This document shows, one piece after another, positions 22,801 to 39,960 of a DNA stretch of 64,000 bases. The stretch lies in NCBI GenBank assembly GCA_029204225.1, contig CM055096.1:70079444-70143443 (forward strand), written 5' to 3'. The DNA is from Diphasiastrum complanatum (Eukaryota > Streptophyta > Lycopodiopsida > Lycopodiales > Lycopodiaceae). Each line of letters begins with the position of its first letter. Positions within the stretch are counted from its first letter, which is position 1. Below the pieces are notes generated by a model. That model searched no databases. It saw only the letters and a program-made list of their open reading frames with translations, and was not told the origin of the DNA. A program made the translations under genes and the position numbers.

Positions 22801-25800
22801 AATCAGAGGTAAGAATGATTTCAGATAATTACAAATGATTTCAGATTCTTGATTTGTATTCTTATAATGTCCAGGTAATTACAGATTCACAGGTAAGAAT
22901 CATTAATTACCTATAAGAATCTGTAATTAAGAATCTGTAATGGACCCTTATTAAGAATCAGCCTTCAGGTAATTACAAATTAAAAAATTAATCAATTAAT
23001 TAATTGTACGGTTCACCACGGTTCCCCCCAAAAAAATTTGAGAACCGTACAGTTCTCAGAACCGTGGTGAACCGTCCACGGTTCATAAATTCTATGGATC
23101 TAAGATTGAAAGCCCTTGAATTACTCCCTATAAAAAAAAGTCCTTAATGGAGAGAGAATGTTACGTGCCCGATTTGATACATGAATGCTTACCTGTGATG
23201 ACAATCTTGACACAACACAGAGCTATCAATAGTTTTAATGACACATGCAAGTTCGCATGACTACCATGTGTTGAGGGTCTAGGCACGAATAGTGCTGGGA
23301 GTGGGGCCTACCTACACTATATAGGGGTAGGTCTCTAGTGCCATTTATTCTATCTACCCGAAAAGTGGTGGATGGTACGAGCGCACATGCATGGCTAGGA
23401 CCTTACTCCAGCCTCATGATGGTGGTATCGCCTGAATTTTGATAGTGCTTGACAATTGTGTCAAAAGCTCAAGTGTGCAAGGGTGAATCTTGATGGATTC
23501 TAGGGACAGGCGATTAGTGAGAATTTGTCACTATAGGTGTGTCGTTACCTTACAAATATCGGCTTAATGGGAATCCTTAGAACATGGTTGAGTCATGATA
23601 CTATTGATATGTGGCAGCATAATTTGTAAGGCAAACTTGAACAAAATTCTGCTATTGAGGTCTAGCTGTAGGGTCTTTGTAGCATGCTTGATATTTATCT
23701 ATAGCACATGAGCTCTTGTCACTATAGCACTATGATGGCATTCCTCATCCATCATGTAAAAGTAGCCATAATATGCGTGTATGCTCATAATTGCCAATCA
23801 TCTCCTCTTGTTACATTTTTATACATGTGTTTTTCATTGTCTCCTATTAGGTCTATCATTGCATTTATGATTTACTATGTAGATCGGTATCCACTTAGTT
23901 TTATCCATGCAACAATGTTACGCTATCCAGAATTGATCTCTTACATCCAATGACTGTGCTTAACATTTGCTTCACCAAGACTAGTATCATCCGCTTCCAA
24001 GGCTGCTCACCTAGTTACCATGTCTAGTCAAGACTCAACCCAAGGATCTATTCTTCAAAGTTCAACGCTATTGAGATTATTTCACTTAGTAATACATTCT
24101 CCAACTGCAACAAGTTGGTCATGAAGATCCTTGATCTTCGTAATGTGTTCAGCAAATGAATCACTAGAGCCCATTTTGATTGTACGTAGTTTATTCTGCA
24201 AATAAAGGACCCGTCGTATCAACGGTCTCATTTATAGACCTCAATGTCACCTAAGCCTCAGGAGGTCTTGTGGCACACCAAATGTGAGGGATAATGTGAT
24301 CCTTCACAGAGAGGTTAAGGATACATTGTGCTTTGATCCTCTCTTGATGTAATCTTTCAGTTCAAATGCAAACTCTAGAATAGGATCAAGCCCTGTGCCT
24401 ATCCCATCAGTCTCTATCCATGAGAATGTTTTGCATCTTAAATTTGCACACCCTCTAATTGGCTCCATCCAATCTACTTGGCTCATTGAGTAGTCTTTCA
24501 CTCAGGCCAATCATGATTGACTCTTCAATCAAACAGAATAAATTCCTAAAAAAATACCCAAGAATTGAGGTGCTTCAAGAAAATGGGGTTTCACCTTAAC
24601 TAGGGTATTACGCCACTTGACTGATACCCAAGTGCTTCTATTCTTATCTTTGCCACACAATATGTCCTGCTATGGCTTGCACAAGATCAACTCTGTACCC
24701 TGATCGGATCTCCCTACAGAAAGTGTGCTCTATTTTTGGATAAGCTCACCAAAGAGGTTTCCATAAATTTTATCAAAAGACAAAAAGTTTGGCACAATTG
24801 TGCTCCTCTTGTCACCTACTGTCCTATTGGAAATGGTGAACATGCAACCATTCCCTGGCGCTCCATGAAGACGAAACGAAGGCCGAAAGAAAAGTGTAAA
24901 GCGTTTGACGAATCGAAGACAAAATCTTCGACGTTCGTCCCAGCAGCCAAACGATGAAGACACCTTGAACAGAGAGCATGAACCGAAGGAAAACAATTCG
25001 AGCTGACAGCTGGCAGCTCGACGAGCGTGGAGTCTTGGACTACCACACTCAACAGCCAAGGGCCACATCATCAGGGGATAACTAACTAGCAGTTTAGGAT
25101 TAAGCCTGTTTTGTAAACTGTTACTTAGTGACCTTACAATTTCCCTAGATATAACAATAAAATAGAATGAACAATTGATTAGAGCAGAGAGAGAGAGACG
25201 TAGCAAAAGGAGATAGTCGCGTTCAAGCACTTCGAGCTATGCATGAAAGTCTGCCAACAAGTAGAACATAACGACTTTGTGAGAGGAGTGACAGGCCGCC
25301 AACGAGCGAGATATTGATCAACTCACTCATAACGAAAATACAAAATGCAATTGTTCTCTTCTCTTCTCTCGATCTCTCGTTATTCTTGTCGTCTATTTTT
25401 GATAGAATGATTTTGTGTCTGTGGTCGGTAGTCGTTTGCTTATGTTCCTGTATTAATTCCGCAAGCTAGCCCAAACAGGCAGCAAAAAGCTAGGTGCAGA
25501 CAAGATCAAGAGCTGTGCCTACCGAAACGAAAACAATCTCTAAAAATCTTCATGGTATCAGAGCCAAGGTTCTCTAAGACAACACAATATGGCTACAACA
25601 ATCCAGACGAGAATATCATTCAATCTTGATGGAGCAAACTACAGAATATGGAAGTTTAAAATCAAAATGCTTCTGAAGGGTGAGGGCATCTGGTCAGTGA
25701 CCGAACTCACAAAAGAACAGCCTCCAGAGGGAGACCCGAGGAGAGCTGAGTGGATCAGAAAAGATGAGCACACAATGGCGATCATCAAAAGCAGGATTGC

Positions 25801-28657
25801 CCAAACACAAATGAGGAGAGACATAGGATGGAAGGTATTCCATACCAAAACCTGATCGATAGTTTGATGTACCTCACAATCTATACCAAACCCGACTTGG
25901 CCTTCTCTGTCCATGCATTGAGCCAATTCTCTTCGAATCCTGGCATGGTGCATTGGCAAATGGCGAAACGAATTTTGCAATATCTGAAGGGAACCCGAAA
26001 TGAGGGATTGACCTACAAAGCAGACAAAGAAGAAAAATTGTTCGAGTTGCAACACTACAGTGATGCAAGCTGGGCAAGCTGCAAAGATGACAACAAATCA
26101 ATAACAGGAGGATGTTCAATAGCATGCGGAGCAGCAGTCAATTGGCTATGCAAGAAGCAAACACTTGTAGCTCAATCTTCGTGCGAGGCTGAATACGTGG
26201 CAACATCGAAGGTGGCAAATGAGGTAGTGTGGTTGAAGATGATGCTGGATGCAATTGGCATACAACAAAGAGAACCATGCACCATGATGATGGATTCTCA
26301 GAGTGCCATATGTCTATCCCAGGATCCAGTCTTCCATTCGAAGACCAAACACATTCCCCTGAAGTACCACCACATTCGAGAGTTGATCTCGAAAGGAGAG
26401 CTAGTGTTCAACACATAACGTCAAAGGACATGGTTGCAGATTTGTTCACGAAGCTGCTCGACAAACCACTATTCAAAAAACAAAGAAGCGCAATGGGGCT
26501 GAACAAACACAACAAAGGTTGCACCGTTCAAGAGGGAGTGTTGGAAATGGCGAACTCATGCAACCATTCCTGGCACTCCATGAAGACGAAACGAAGGCCG
26601 AAAGAAAAGTGTTCGTTCCTGCAACAAAGCGTTTGACGAATCGAAGACAAAATCTTCGACGTTCGTCCCAGCAGCCAAACGATGAAGACACCTTGAACAG
26701 AGAGCACGAACTGAAGGAAAACAATTCGAGCTGATAACTCGCAGCTCGACGAGCATGGAGTCTTGGACTACCATGCTCAGCAGCCAAGGGCCACGTCATT
26801 AGGGGATAACTAACTAGCAGTTTAGGATTAAGCCTGTATTGTAAACTGTTACTTAGTGACCTTACAATTTCCCCAGATATAACAATAAAATAGAATGAAC
26901 ATTTGATTAGAGCAGAGAGAGAGAGACGTAGCAAAAGGAGATAGTCGTGTTCAAGCACTTCGAGCTATGCATTCCCTCAAAGCTTGAGCATTTGACCCAT
27001 GCTTACCAAGTACCTACCGCTTGTGCAAACTTCCATGACATTCTACTCAAGTTTCCTTCTTTCCTCACAACCTGTCGTAGAAGTTTTCCCCATGCATTTT
27101 TGTTTCCAAGCAACCTGGCTAAAATGTTTTTCCCACTCCATTTTTTCTACTCAATCTTGTTCACTATTTCTCACCCCTCTACTTCCACAACTAGACTTCT
27201 TGTTGTTGTGCCCCCCCCCCCCCCCCCCCCCGCGCAAACCAAGCCTCCCTTTTTTCTAGTTGACTTTGTTGCTTACATGTTGCACCCCATTGGAATGTAG
27301 GGTTTTGGCTTTGTGAAGGGTCTTCACTTTGCTATTATGTGTGAGGTTAGCAAGGTGCAGCCCAAATCACTCAAAAAAGTGGTTGAATATCTCTCAATTT
27401 ATGATGACCAAAGAGGCAATGATGAGTCACAAGATAGTGACTGACAAACGTTATAAGCTAAGAAAGTTCCAACTAAGTTTTGAACAACAAAGTTCATAGC
27501 AAAAAAGAAAAAGTTTGCTTCCAATGTGAAACAAAATCACCTTACTACAAAGTCTAAGGGCAAAGGTGGCAAAGCAAGGACTAGAGGGAATCACTCCAAA
27601 ACGGCAATTAAGAGCAGAATTAGATAGGAATGTGTCAAAATGCTAACTTTTGCATGATGCAACTCAAAGCTATTTAGCCAATGAGGATTGGGTTGATCAT
27701 GGTGAAAGGAAAAGTTGGGAGCCGTGTCATGATTCTTTGGCACAAGTTGCAATATTAGAGCACATGTTTTTTATTTTCATCTAGAGGCAGGAAATCGATG
27801 ATCCAAGTTTCTGACCTAGTTCACAATAAACAAAGACCATCAATTATCATGACTGGGTGATCTTCTGCCTTTTCTTCACATAGAGGCTAACTTCCTTAAT
27901 CGAATGCCTGCTGAAAAGAGTTTAAATCACTTGCATAAAATTTTCAAGCAAAAAGCCAGTGGACGTAGCTGTGCAAAATGCCCCACTAAAATAACAAGTT
28001 TGCATAACCACGTGGTCAAAAACATCTTGTCTGACGAGAAGCAAGCTTTCTTATTGCTTTGGAAATCACAGTTCAATTCGGACAGAAAACCCTGAAGACT
28101 TGCTAACATACCAGCGCTCATGTTCCTAGCAGTCGTGTATGCTCAAAGAGGACTAGACAAAATAAATACTCGGAATAATGCACTTTTATTTTCTATACAT
28201 ACTTTTAGTAACTGTGTTTACATTTTCAAACACAGATAACGTGTAGACATAGTTCATTTAGATAAATCAAGCGCACTACATATTGAGATCATCCCTGTCC
28301 ATGGTCTGTGCATAATAGGAAGTAATTGAAAGAGTATACTACTAGCAAAATACCACGGTCAAAATCTCAAGAAATCGAAACGAAAACTGAAACCCTAAAC
28401 AAGGCCAGAGCATAGAGCAAAACGTTTAGAATGCATGTGATGCCCTGCGCTTTTAACAGCTCTGCACGTGAAGCATTGTCGTAGCTCCCCAAATACAAAA
28501 ATGAAGGCAAAATCTCCGTGGAAAAAGCACTCTGTTGTGGACCCTTCTCAGTTGCCTCCTGCAGCCTATGTCCGCATGTCTCGCACACCTCACCTGCCTC
28601 AAACATGTGGTAATGCCCACACACAAAGCACGGATTTTCTCTTTCCCGTTTCCTCAT
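16563..28657 (-). CDS. IBR5: IBR5-like dual-specificity protein phosphatase, five exons
   Basis: Joined exons 28657-28424, 17978-17879, 17280-17223, 17120-17014 and 16867-16563 give 804 nt, 267 residues plus stop; Arabidopsis IBR5 is about the same length. Residues 1-30 form a small Cys/His zinc-binding N-terminus (C10, C13, C25, C28). The DSP catalytic domain (about 48-165) contains SFLYLGSYDNAS, D99 as a candidate general acid, the P-loop HCMSGRNRS (H124, C125, R131) and a YQWVKDRRP helix. The C-terminus has Phe-Gly motifs (SFGFGF, FSFGTG) as in IBR5. In Arabidopsis IBR5 dephosphorylates the MAP kinase MPK12 and acts in auxin and ABA responses. All introns are GT-AG, and phases join cleanly. 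Intron 1 is 10,445 nt and full of transposon fragments; introns 2-4 are 598, 102 and 146 nt. The identification is very strong; expression is untested. Confidence 0.95.
17014..17120 (-). CDS. IBR5: IBR5 exon 4
   Basis: 107 nt between acceptor ...gtatctgtag| and donor ACTA|GTAAGA. It encodes SPAVVIAYLMRHKFWRL and PESYQWVKDRRPS, the helices after the P-loop. Confidence 0.93.
17223..17280 (-). CDS. IBR5: IBR5 exon 3, phosphatase P-loop
   Basis: 58 nt between acceptor ...ttttttgacag| and donor AACAG|GTGGGT. It encodes KSRKDNARVLVHCMSGRN, with the nucleophile Cys of the HCX5R signature; the signature Arg is split across the intron. Confidence 0.93.
17879..17978 (-). CDS. IBR5: IBR5 exon 2
   Basis: The acceptor ...tacttctgttgcag| is a good polypyrimidine-AG. 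100 nt read TVPTCQNLYKNSFTYYC and on to FECFEFI-like residues, the IBR5 block following VLN. The donor G|GTAAGT is near-consensus; phase 1 at the end. Confidence 0.93.
18700..20060 (-). pseudogene. Ty1/copia RT-RNase H remnant inside IBR5 intron 1
   Basis: Read leftwards: a linker with VFKEKAYRLYDPESKKII and a SKDVVLDGN-like phrase (about 20010-19930), then RT (WELVHAPIEKKPI, YKADGSVDKYKARLVAK, EGIDYEKT, QQMDVK; about 19590-19330), RNase H phrases (ALCTKAEY, KNPVFHCCTKHIEVYYHF; about 19070-18890) and the pol tail (TNDQVADI; about 18820). Several stops and frameshifts make it non-functional. It is in the same orientation as IBR5. Confidence 0.8.
20061..20831. other. Intron 1 segment with no identified feature
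   Basis: AT-rich, with no protein motif I can name. It lies between a minus-strand and a plus-strand copia fragment, so it may contain an unrecognised LTR. Confidence 0.3.
20832..21031 (+). pseudogene. Ty1/copia integrase C-terminal fragment
   Basis: Encodes SLWIKAYTHIPKDNRKKLDA then KSTYCIFMGYDKRA, matching the conserved FGC.AY.HIP...KLD.K...CIF.GY block found in copia integrases just after the catalytic core. It is only about 45 residues long and stops soon after. Confidence 0.7.
21170..22293 (+). pseudogene. Ty3/gypsy integrase with chromodomain-like tail, broken
   Basis: In order: the zinc-binding HHCC region (HNRPRAGHPRL ... FCWPKIKVYVETYVKKC, CQINK; 21188-21320), the part of the core after the catalytic Glu (HNNQCMADMLWAYVSKRQ, EFVYNNVKHSATRFSPF; 21600-21760), the C-terminal QLDLL...VHPIFHVSRLKE block (about 22055-22135) and a chromodomain-like YLVCWKGK (about 22233) followed out of frame by THEPWDELW. 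Stops and frameshifts occur throughout. The chromodomain suggests a chromovirus lineage. Confidence 0.75.
22294..23090. mobile_element. AT-rich foldback/MITE-like insert with GAACCGT motifs
   Basis: It interrupts the gypsy chromodomain end at 22293. It begins tacggttcctctatttaat, repeats that opening at 22521 (227-bp period), is filled with short forward and reverse copies of agaatctgtaatta-type sequence, and ends in a hairpin made of GTACGGTTCACCACGGTTC (23006-23024) and GAACCGTGGTGAACCGTCC (23059-23077). No coding sequence. The left and right ends share ACGGTTC/GAACCGT but do not form one long terminal inverted repeat, so the class is uncertain. Confidence 0.55.
23091..24060. other. Intron 1 segment, possible LTR remnant
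   Basis: No ORF of known type. A TATA-like ctatataggggtagg at about 23314 could be an LTR promoter, but no LTR ends or primer site could be matched to it. Confidence 0.3.
24080..24210 (-). pseudogene. Short Ty1/copia gag fragment
   Basis: Minus-strand translation gives LYLQNKLRTIKMGSSDSFAE and HITKIKDLHDQL, the helix-rich part of copia gag seen also at 11980-12080 (LKTKLHTLRMDDGATVADHL). It is flanked by nothing else clear. Confidence 0.6.
24820..25552 (+). mobile_element. 5' LTR of the deleted copia element
   Basis: Starts TGTCCTATTGGAAATGG (the 3' LTR starts TGTTGGAAATGG) and ends ...AATCTTCA just before TGGTATCAGAGCC. Its first ~430 bp repeat at 26539-26970. A pyrimidine-rich ttctcttctcttctctcgatc block (25350) lies downstream. 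Confidence 0.8.
25553..25565 (+). other. Primer-binding site, tRNA-iMet
   Basis: TGGTATCAGAGCC immediately after the LTR, the canonical copia primer site. Confidence 0.9.
25589..26418 (+). pseudogene. Copia gag N-terminus joined to RT end and RNase H by deletion
   Basis: ATG 25589 opens gag (FNLDGANYRIWKFKIKMLL) for about 80 residues to QTQMRRDI. At about 25829 the sequence changes frame and becomes the C-terminal RT/RNase H region (MEGIPYQNLIDSLMYL, KPDLAFSVHALSQF, YSDASWASCKDD, SSCEAEYVATS, DSQSAICLSQDPVFHSKTKH). The RNase H frame stops at 26416-26418, while the usual tail (HITSKDMVADLFTKLLDKPL) goes on in another frame to about 26520. So a large deletion removed protease, integrase and most of RT, and a separate frameshift hit the tail. 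Confidence 0.85.
26539..26970 (+). mobile_element. 3' LTR of the deleted copia element, truncated
   Basis: Follows ttcaagagggag and starts TGTTGGAAATGG. It matches the 5' LTR up to ttcgagctatgca at about 26964 and then diverges abruptly, so the last ~300 bp are missing. Confidence 0.8.
26971..28423. other. 5' part of IBR5 intron 1, no feature identified
   Basis: Contains a 21-base C run (27211-27231) and short frames with no recognisable domain. The stretch 27340-27640 is purine-rich on the plus strand and looks like degenerate coding DNA but matches no family I know. Confidence 0.35.
28424..28657 (-). CDS. IBR5: IBR5 exon 1
   Basis: Starts at ATG 28657-28655 (MRKRERENPCFVCGHYH), which matches the conserved N-terminus of plant IBR5 and fixes the start. 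78 codons end at ...GITCILN in phase 0. The donor AAC|GTTTTG has the GT but otherwise fits the plant consensus poorly; beyond it the conserved protein sequence stops. Confidence 0.92.
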
Positions 28658-29250
28658 GATTCCTATTCTGAAAAAATTACTACTTCACTGCCTCGATAGC
28701 ATCCACGTCCAAAACACTTATGCCATGCTTCCTTAGTCCTTCACAACATACACTCATTTTTCATCTGCCTGCATAATCCTCATACCAAAGCCCCTATCCT
28801 GCTTCATGTTAAGAATTACAGCAAAATTTGAAGAATTGTACATATAGAATCCTGCATTTCTAACATAGAGGTAACGCCAGCCCTAAAAAGCACATGAAAT
28901 GAGCACAGAAGCAATGGCCAGTTGAAGATGAGTTTCACTTCAGAGTCATCAATCCACCTCGCCGCATCACCAATCCAAACATAGAAAACGTAATCGCTGT
29001 GGAGATGAGCGAAGAAACGCTGTTTTATCAAATGATCAGCCAAGAGGTGTGTTCTCCTTCTGTCATGTCAAGGAATATGCGAGGTGGTGGTGGTGGTAGC
29101 AGCAGCGTCGGCTACGCCATATGGCGTCCGTGTTGAAGACGCAACCACCACCGCCTCTTGGGATTGGTTGTAATCGTTATTACTAGGGAGGCCTAGTGGT
29201 ATTTCTCAAAGCGACCACTATATGGCAAAAGGGGCCACGAATAAGGCCCC
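28658..29250 (-). promoter_or_regulatory. IBR5: Presumed IBR5 5' UTR and promoter region
   Basis: Lies directly upstream of the IBR5 start codon. No convincing TATA box was placed. It includes an inverted-repeat segment (29069-29160) with GGTGG and CCACC arms around the perfect 12-bp palindrome cgccatatggcg. The transcription start cannot be read from sequence alone. Confidence 0.4.
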
Positions 29251-29739
29251 ATTAACCTCTCCCATATGGCCGCAAAGTGCTCACCTTTTTGCTTGGATGA
29301 GGTTTAAGTCGATCAAGGAAAGTTTGATACCAATGTGAGAGGAGTCTTGTCCTCACCATGTGTGAGTCAAAAGATTTTGCATGAACTGTCCTCATTATTT
29401 GTGAAAGATTTTGCACAAATGAAGCACAAGACTACTCATGTCGGCATTACCCTTGCCACCAGTCACCACATTATGTTAAGCAACTTTGGAAGTCTAGAGG
29501 ACCTACTCGTAAATCCAAAGGGGGTGTCATCAATAACAAAAAAACCTCGATTGTTGAATGTCATGTGTAAGCTGTTAATAGCAAGTACATATAACCTTTT
29601 CCGCATACGTTTCCAACAAAATTGTACAAATATGGCTCAACGCAATTCGTAACAACATTACCGTCACCACTAGCACATTAACGTGCCTTAAGCAACTTTG
29701 GAATTATACAACACCTACTCATAGCTTTAAAGGGGTTGT

Positions 29740-35743
<6,004 letters not shown>

Positions 35744-35761
35744 ATTTGGCTCTGATACCAT
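35744..35761 (-). other. Primer-binding site, tRNA-iMet (minus strand)
   Basis: On the minus strand TGGTATCAGAGCCAAATT begins immediately after an LTR ending in TTTTATCA. This is the canonical copia primer site, so the interior of this element runs to lower coordinates. Confidence 0.85.
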
Positions 35762-36556
35762 GATAAAATTCCAGCAAGCTCACACGAGTGGGGAATGATC
35801 CTCAAGTGTGAATGATCTTGTTAAGTTTTGTGTTTAGCACATATATTAATTCTAGATTGAATGTCAAGATCTAGTACAAGATATTATGGCCAAATCACAA
35901 TCTAGCATGCTAAGAATCAAAGAATGATTGCTTTGAAAAACAAAAGAGAAGAAGTACAAAAATTTAATGCATTAGCATAAGCCTCTACTTGAGTTAGAGA
36001 GAGAAAAGGAGAGCAAAATTCAAGCAAACACTAGTATAGATCCAAATTGACATGGAATAGCTTCAAAGCTTGGTTCTTTATCAAAAGTTATGAGAGAGCC
36101 TTCACATATTTATGGAGATTGGAGTAGCTCGAGGTAGAACCATCTCTCTCCAACTTTCATCCACATCTAAAAGTGAAAACTAGAGAAGTAGTGACATTTG
36201 TCACTTTACATGAATGCATTTCTACCTACTTTTACCAAGTGTCAAATTTTTAACTGGAATTGTACAAATCATCATGCATGTGTCCAATTCACTTTGTGCA
36301 TGCCTTGCATGTCACTATGGAACACTTACAACCATTGCATGTGATGTGCCACGAGTTTCTACAAGCCTATTATTGACATTTCTATGTCTACATTCTATAT
36401 GCAAGTTGTTTATGATCAACTAGATTTCAAGAAAGCATGTAGCTCGAGTTTCTTCTAGGCCAAATTTGGCATTTACAATATGAATCATCGCATACACATA
36501 GAAAAAACTTTGCCAAAAGCCTAAAGTCAAGATAGATGAGTTTTCATTTTCCAACA
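35762..36556 (-). mobile_element. Ty1/copia 5' LTR, minus strand
   Basis: On the minus strand it starts TGTTGGAAAATGAAAACTC (36556) and ends ATTTTATCA (35762), 795 bp, followed by a perfect primer site. No matching gag or second LTR was found at lower coordinates, so it is probably the remnant of a truncated element. The 5' end is chosen by the typical TGTTGGAAA start. Confidence 0.65.
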
Positions 36557-36807
36557 TGGGACTGCCGAATAACAACGAGAGAGTGTGGGGGTTCTGAAAG
36601 TTAGTAAAAGTAAACTAGTTAATTTTTCTTACTAGATGCCATCATGGGGTTGAATTAATGTCACCACCACCTTCTACATATTTTTATGTTGATTTTGAAA
36701 AGCAAGAGACCTCCAACTCAGGTTTTAGTGAGATGGTGACATGTGTCACAAATTGTAAGGATTGGCATTTTGCTACTATATACAACCAAATCCACATCTC
36801 AATGTCA

Positions 36808-37020
36808 AATTTGGCCCAATCAAATTAAGAGGTGTAGATCATAGAGCCAATCACACTAAGAGGTGCAAAATGTTTGGCCCAATGATGTTTAGAGGTGCAA
36901 ATCACTTGGCCAATCAAATTGTGAGGCTCAAGCTATTTGGTCCAATCATGGAGAGATGTGGGAATCTAGAGGTCCAAACATTATGAGATGTGGAATCCAT
37001 GAGGTCCAATCAATTTTGAG
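36808..37020 (+). repeat. Degenerate ~35-40-bp tandem repeats
   Basis: About six to seven units of the form ggcccaatcaaattaagagg + tgcaaatcat, e.g. at 36812, 36846, 36878, 36907, 36938 and 36974, each with a ccaat core followed by gaggtg or gagatgtg. The repeats give a spurious frame with recurring FGPI...RG. Confidence 0.7.
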
Positions 37021-37153
37021 CATTTCTCATGCTAGATCTCGAGCCACTACTATATGGAAGATTGCTCTCCTTGTGCATACAACTTTTTTGAGAGATAATG
37101 CAATTTTCACTCTGGAGGCAATTTGGTCTATTCTCTCTGTACCTGAGATCAAG

Positions 37154-37170
37154 CCCCCCCCCCCCCCCCC

Positions 37171-37254
<84 letters not shown>
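37154..37254 (+). repeat. C28 run joined to (CT)37
   Basis: An uninterrupted C run (37154-37181) passes directly into CT repeats (37181-37254): 101 bases of pure pyrimidine on the plus strand. Confidence 0.98.
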
Positions 37255-39241
<1,987 letters not shown>

Positions 39242-39960
39242 TGGCTCTAATACCGATTGTTACAACTCCCTAAATCCTCGATAACTTTGAAGGTTGATGC
39301 ACACTCCATACAAGTGATGATGCATTGTAACAGTGCCCATCCATAGGCATTGTCGAACCACTTCCATGCTCTAGACTTATTGACGCATATGCTTGGTTAA
39401 GCCTCCAATGATAACTGATGTTTTATATCAACAACCATTATTCTCAGCTCTCTCTAGCAACCATCTCTTGGCCTAGAGATACATCATGGCTACTGCAAGT
39501 GCTCTCCATCCACCAACTTTCGATTGAGTGAATGGCAAAGAGATACCCCACCTCTATATAAGCATAGTGCAAGTGGGTCCCAATAAACATGGTCCCACTA
39601 TGTTCCTTGTTTGGTTTTGCAAGTGATATGCATTTTTTGAGCTTGTCCTTTTTTCTATTGTCATGCTCGACCACCACAGATGGACCATGGATTGAGGTTT
39701 CTTAGACTATTATGGGTGGACCACGGATTGAAGTGCCCTTAACTATGAGAATATTCAATATTCAATATTCACAACAAAGAAAGCTACACCACTTATTACT
39801 TGTGATGATACCTAGACTAGCAGTGTCACCATCTTCTTTCATGGATTATTGTAATACTACAATTCCTCAACTTCGTAGGCTAAAGTGACAATTGAGTGTT
39901 TGGCCCATTAAACAATGCGATAGAGTTTTCTAGAACCTATTCGTCCCCTTGTGTAAGCTT
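39242..39960 (-). mobile_element. Probable degenerate copia LTR with primer site, minus strand
   Basis: ggctctaatacc (39242-39253) is the complement of a decayed primer site (GGTATTAGAGCC, two changes). On its far side, reading the minus strand, is an LTR-like region with a TATA box (gcttatatagagg, about 39552-39564). The outer end is not defined, so the 39960 limit is approximate. Confidence 0.4.

Larger units (their letters stand above)
24820..26970 (+). mobile_element. Internally deleted Ty1/copia element in IBR5 intron 1
   Basis: 5' LTR (24820-25552), primer site, gag start, then a direct jump into the end of RT plus RNase H, a polypurine tract (aagaggg, 26529) and a 3' LTR (26539-26970, 3' truncated). 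Protease, integrase and most of RT are absent. The LTRs share long identical stretches, but the 3' copy has a ~13-bp insertion (near 26610) and the 5' copy has extra bases in its first 10 positions. It is opposite in orientation to IBR5. Confidence 0.85.

Noticed and set aside
26999-27300. Proline-rich or membrane protein frames
   Set aside because: They depend on a C21 homopolymer and T/C-rich sequence; they lie inside IBR5 intron 1 and show no domain.
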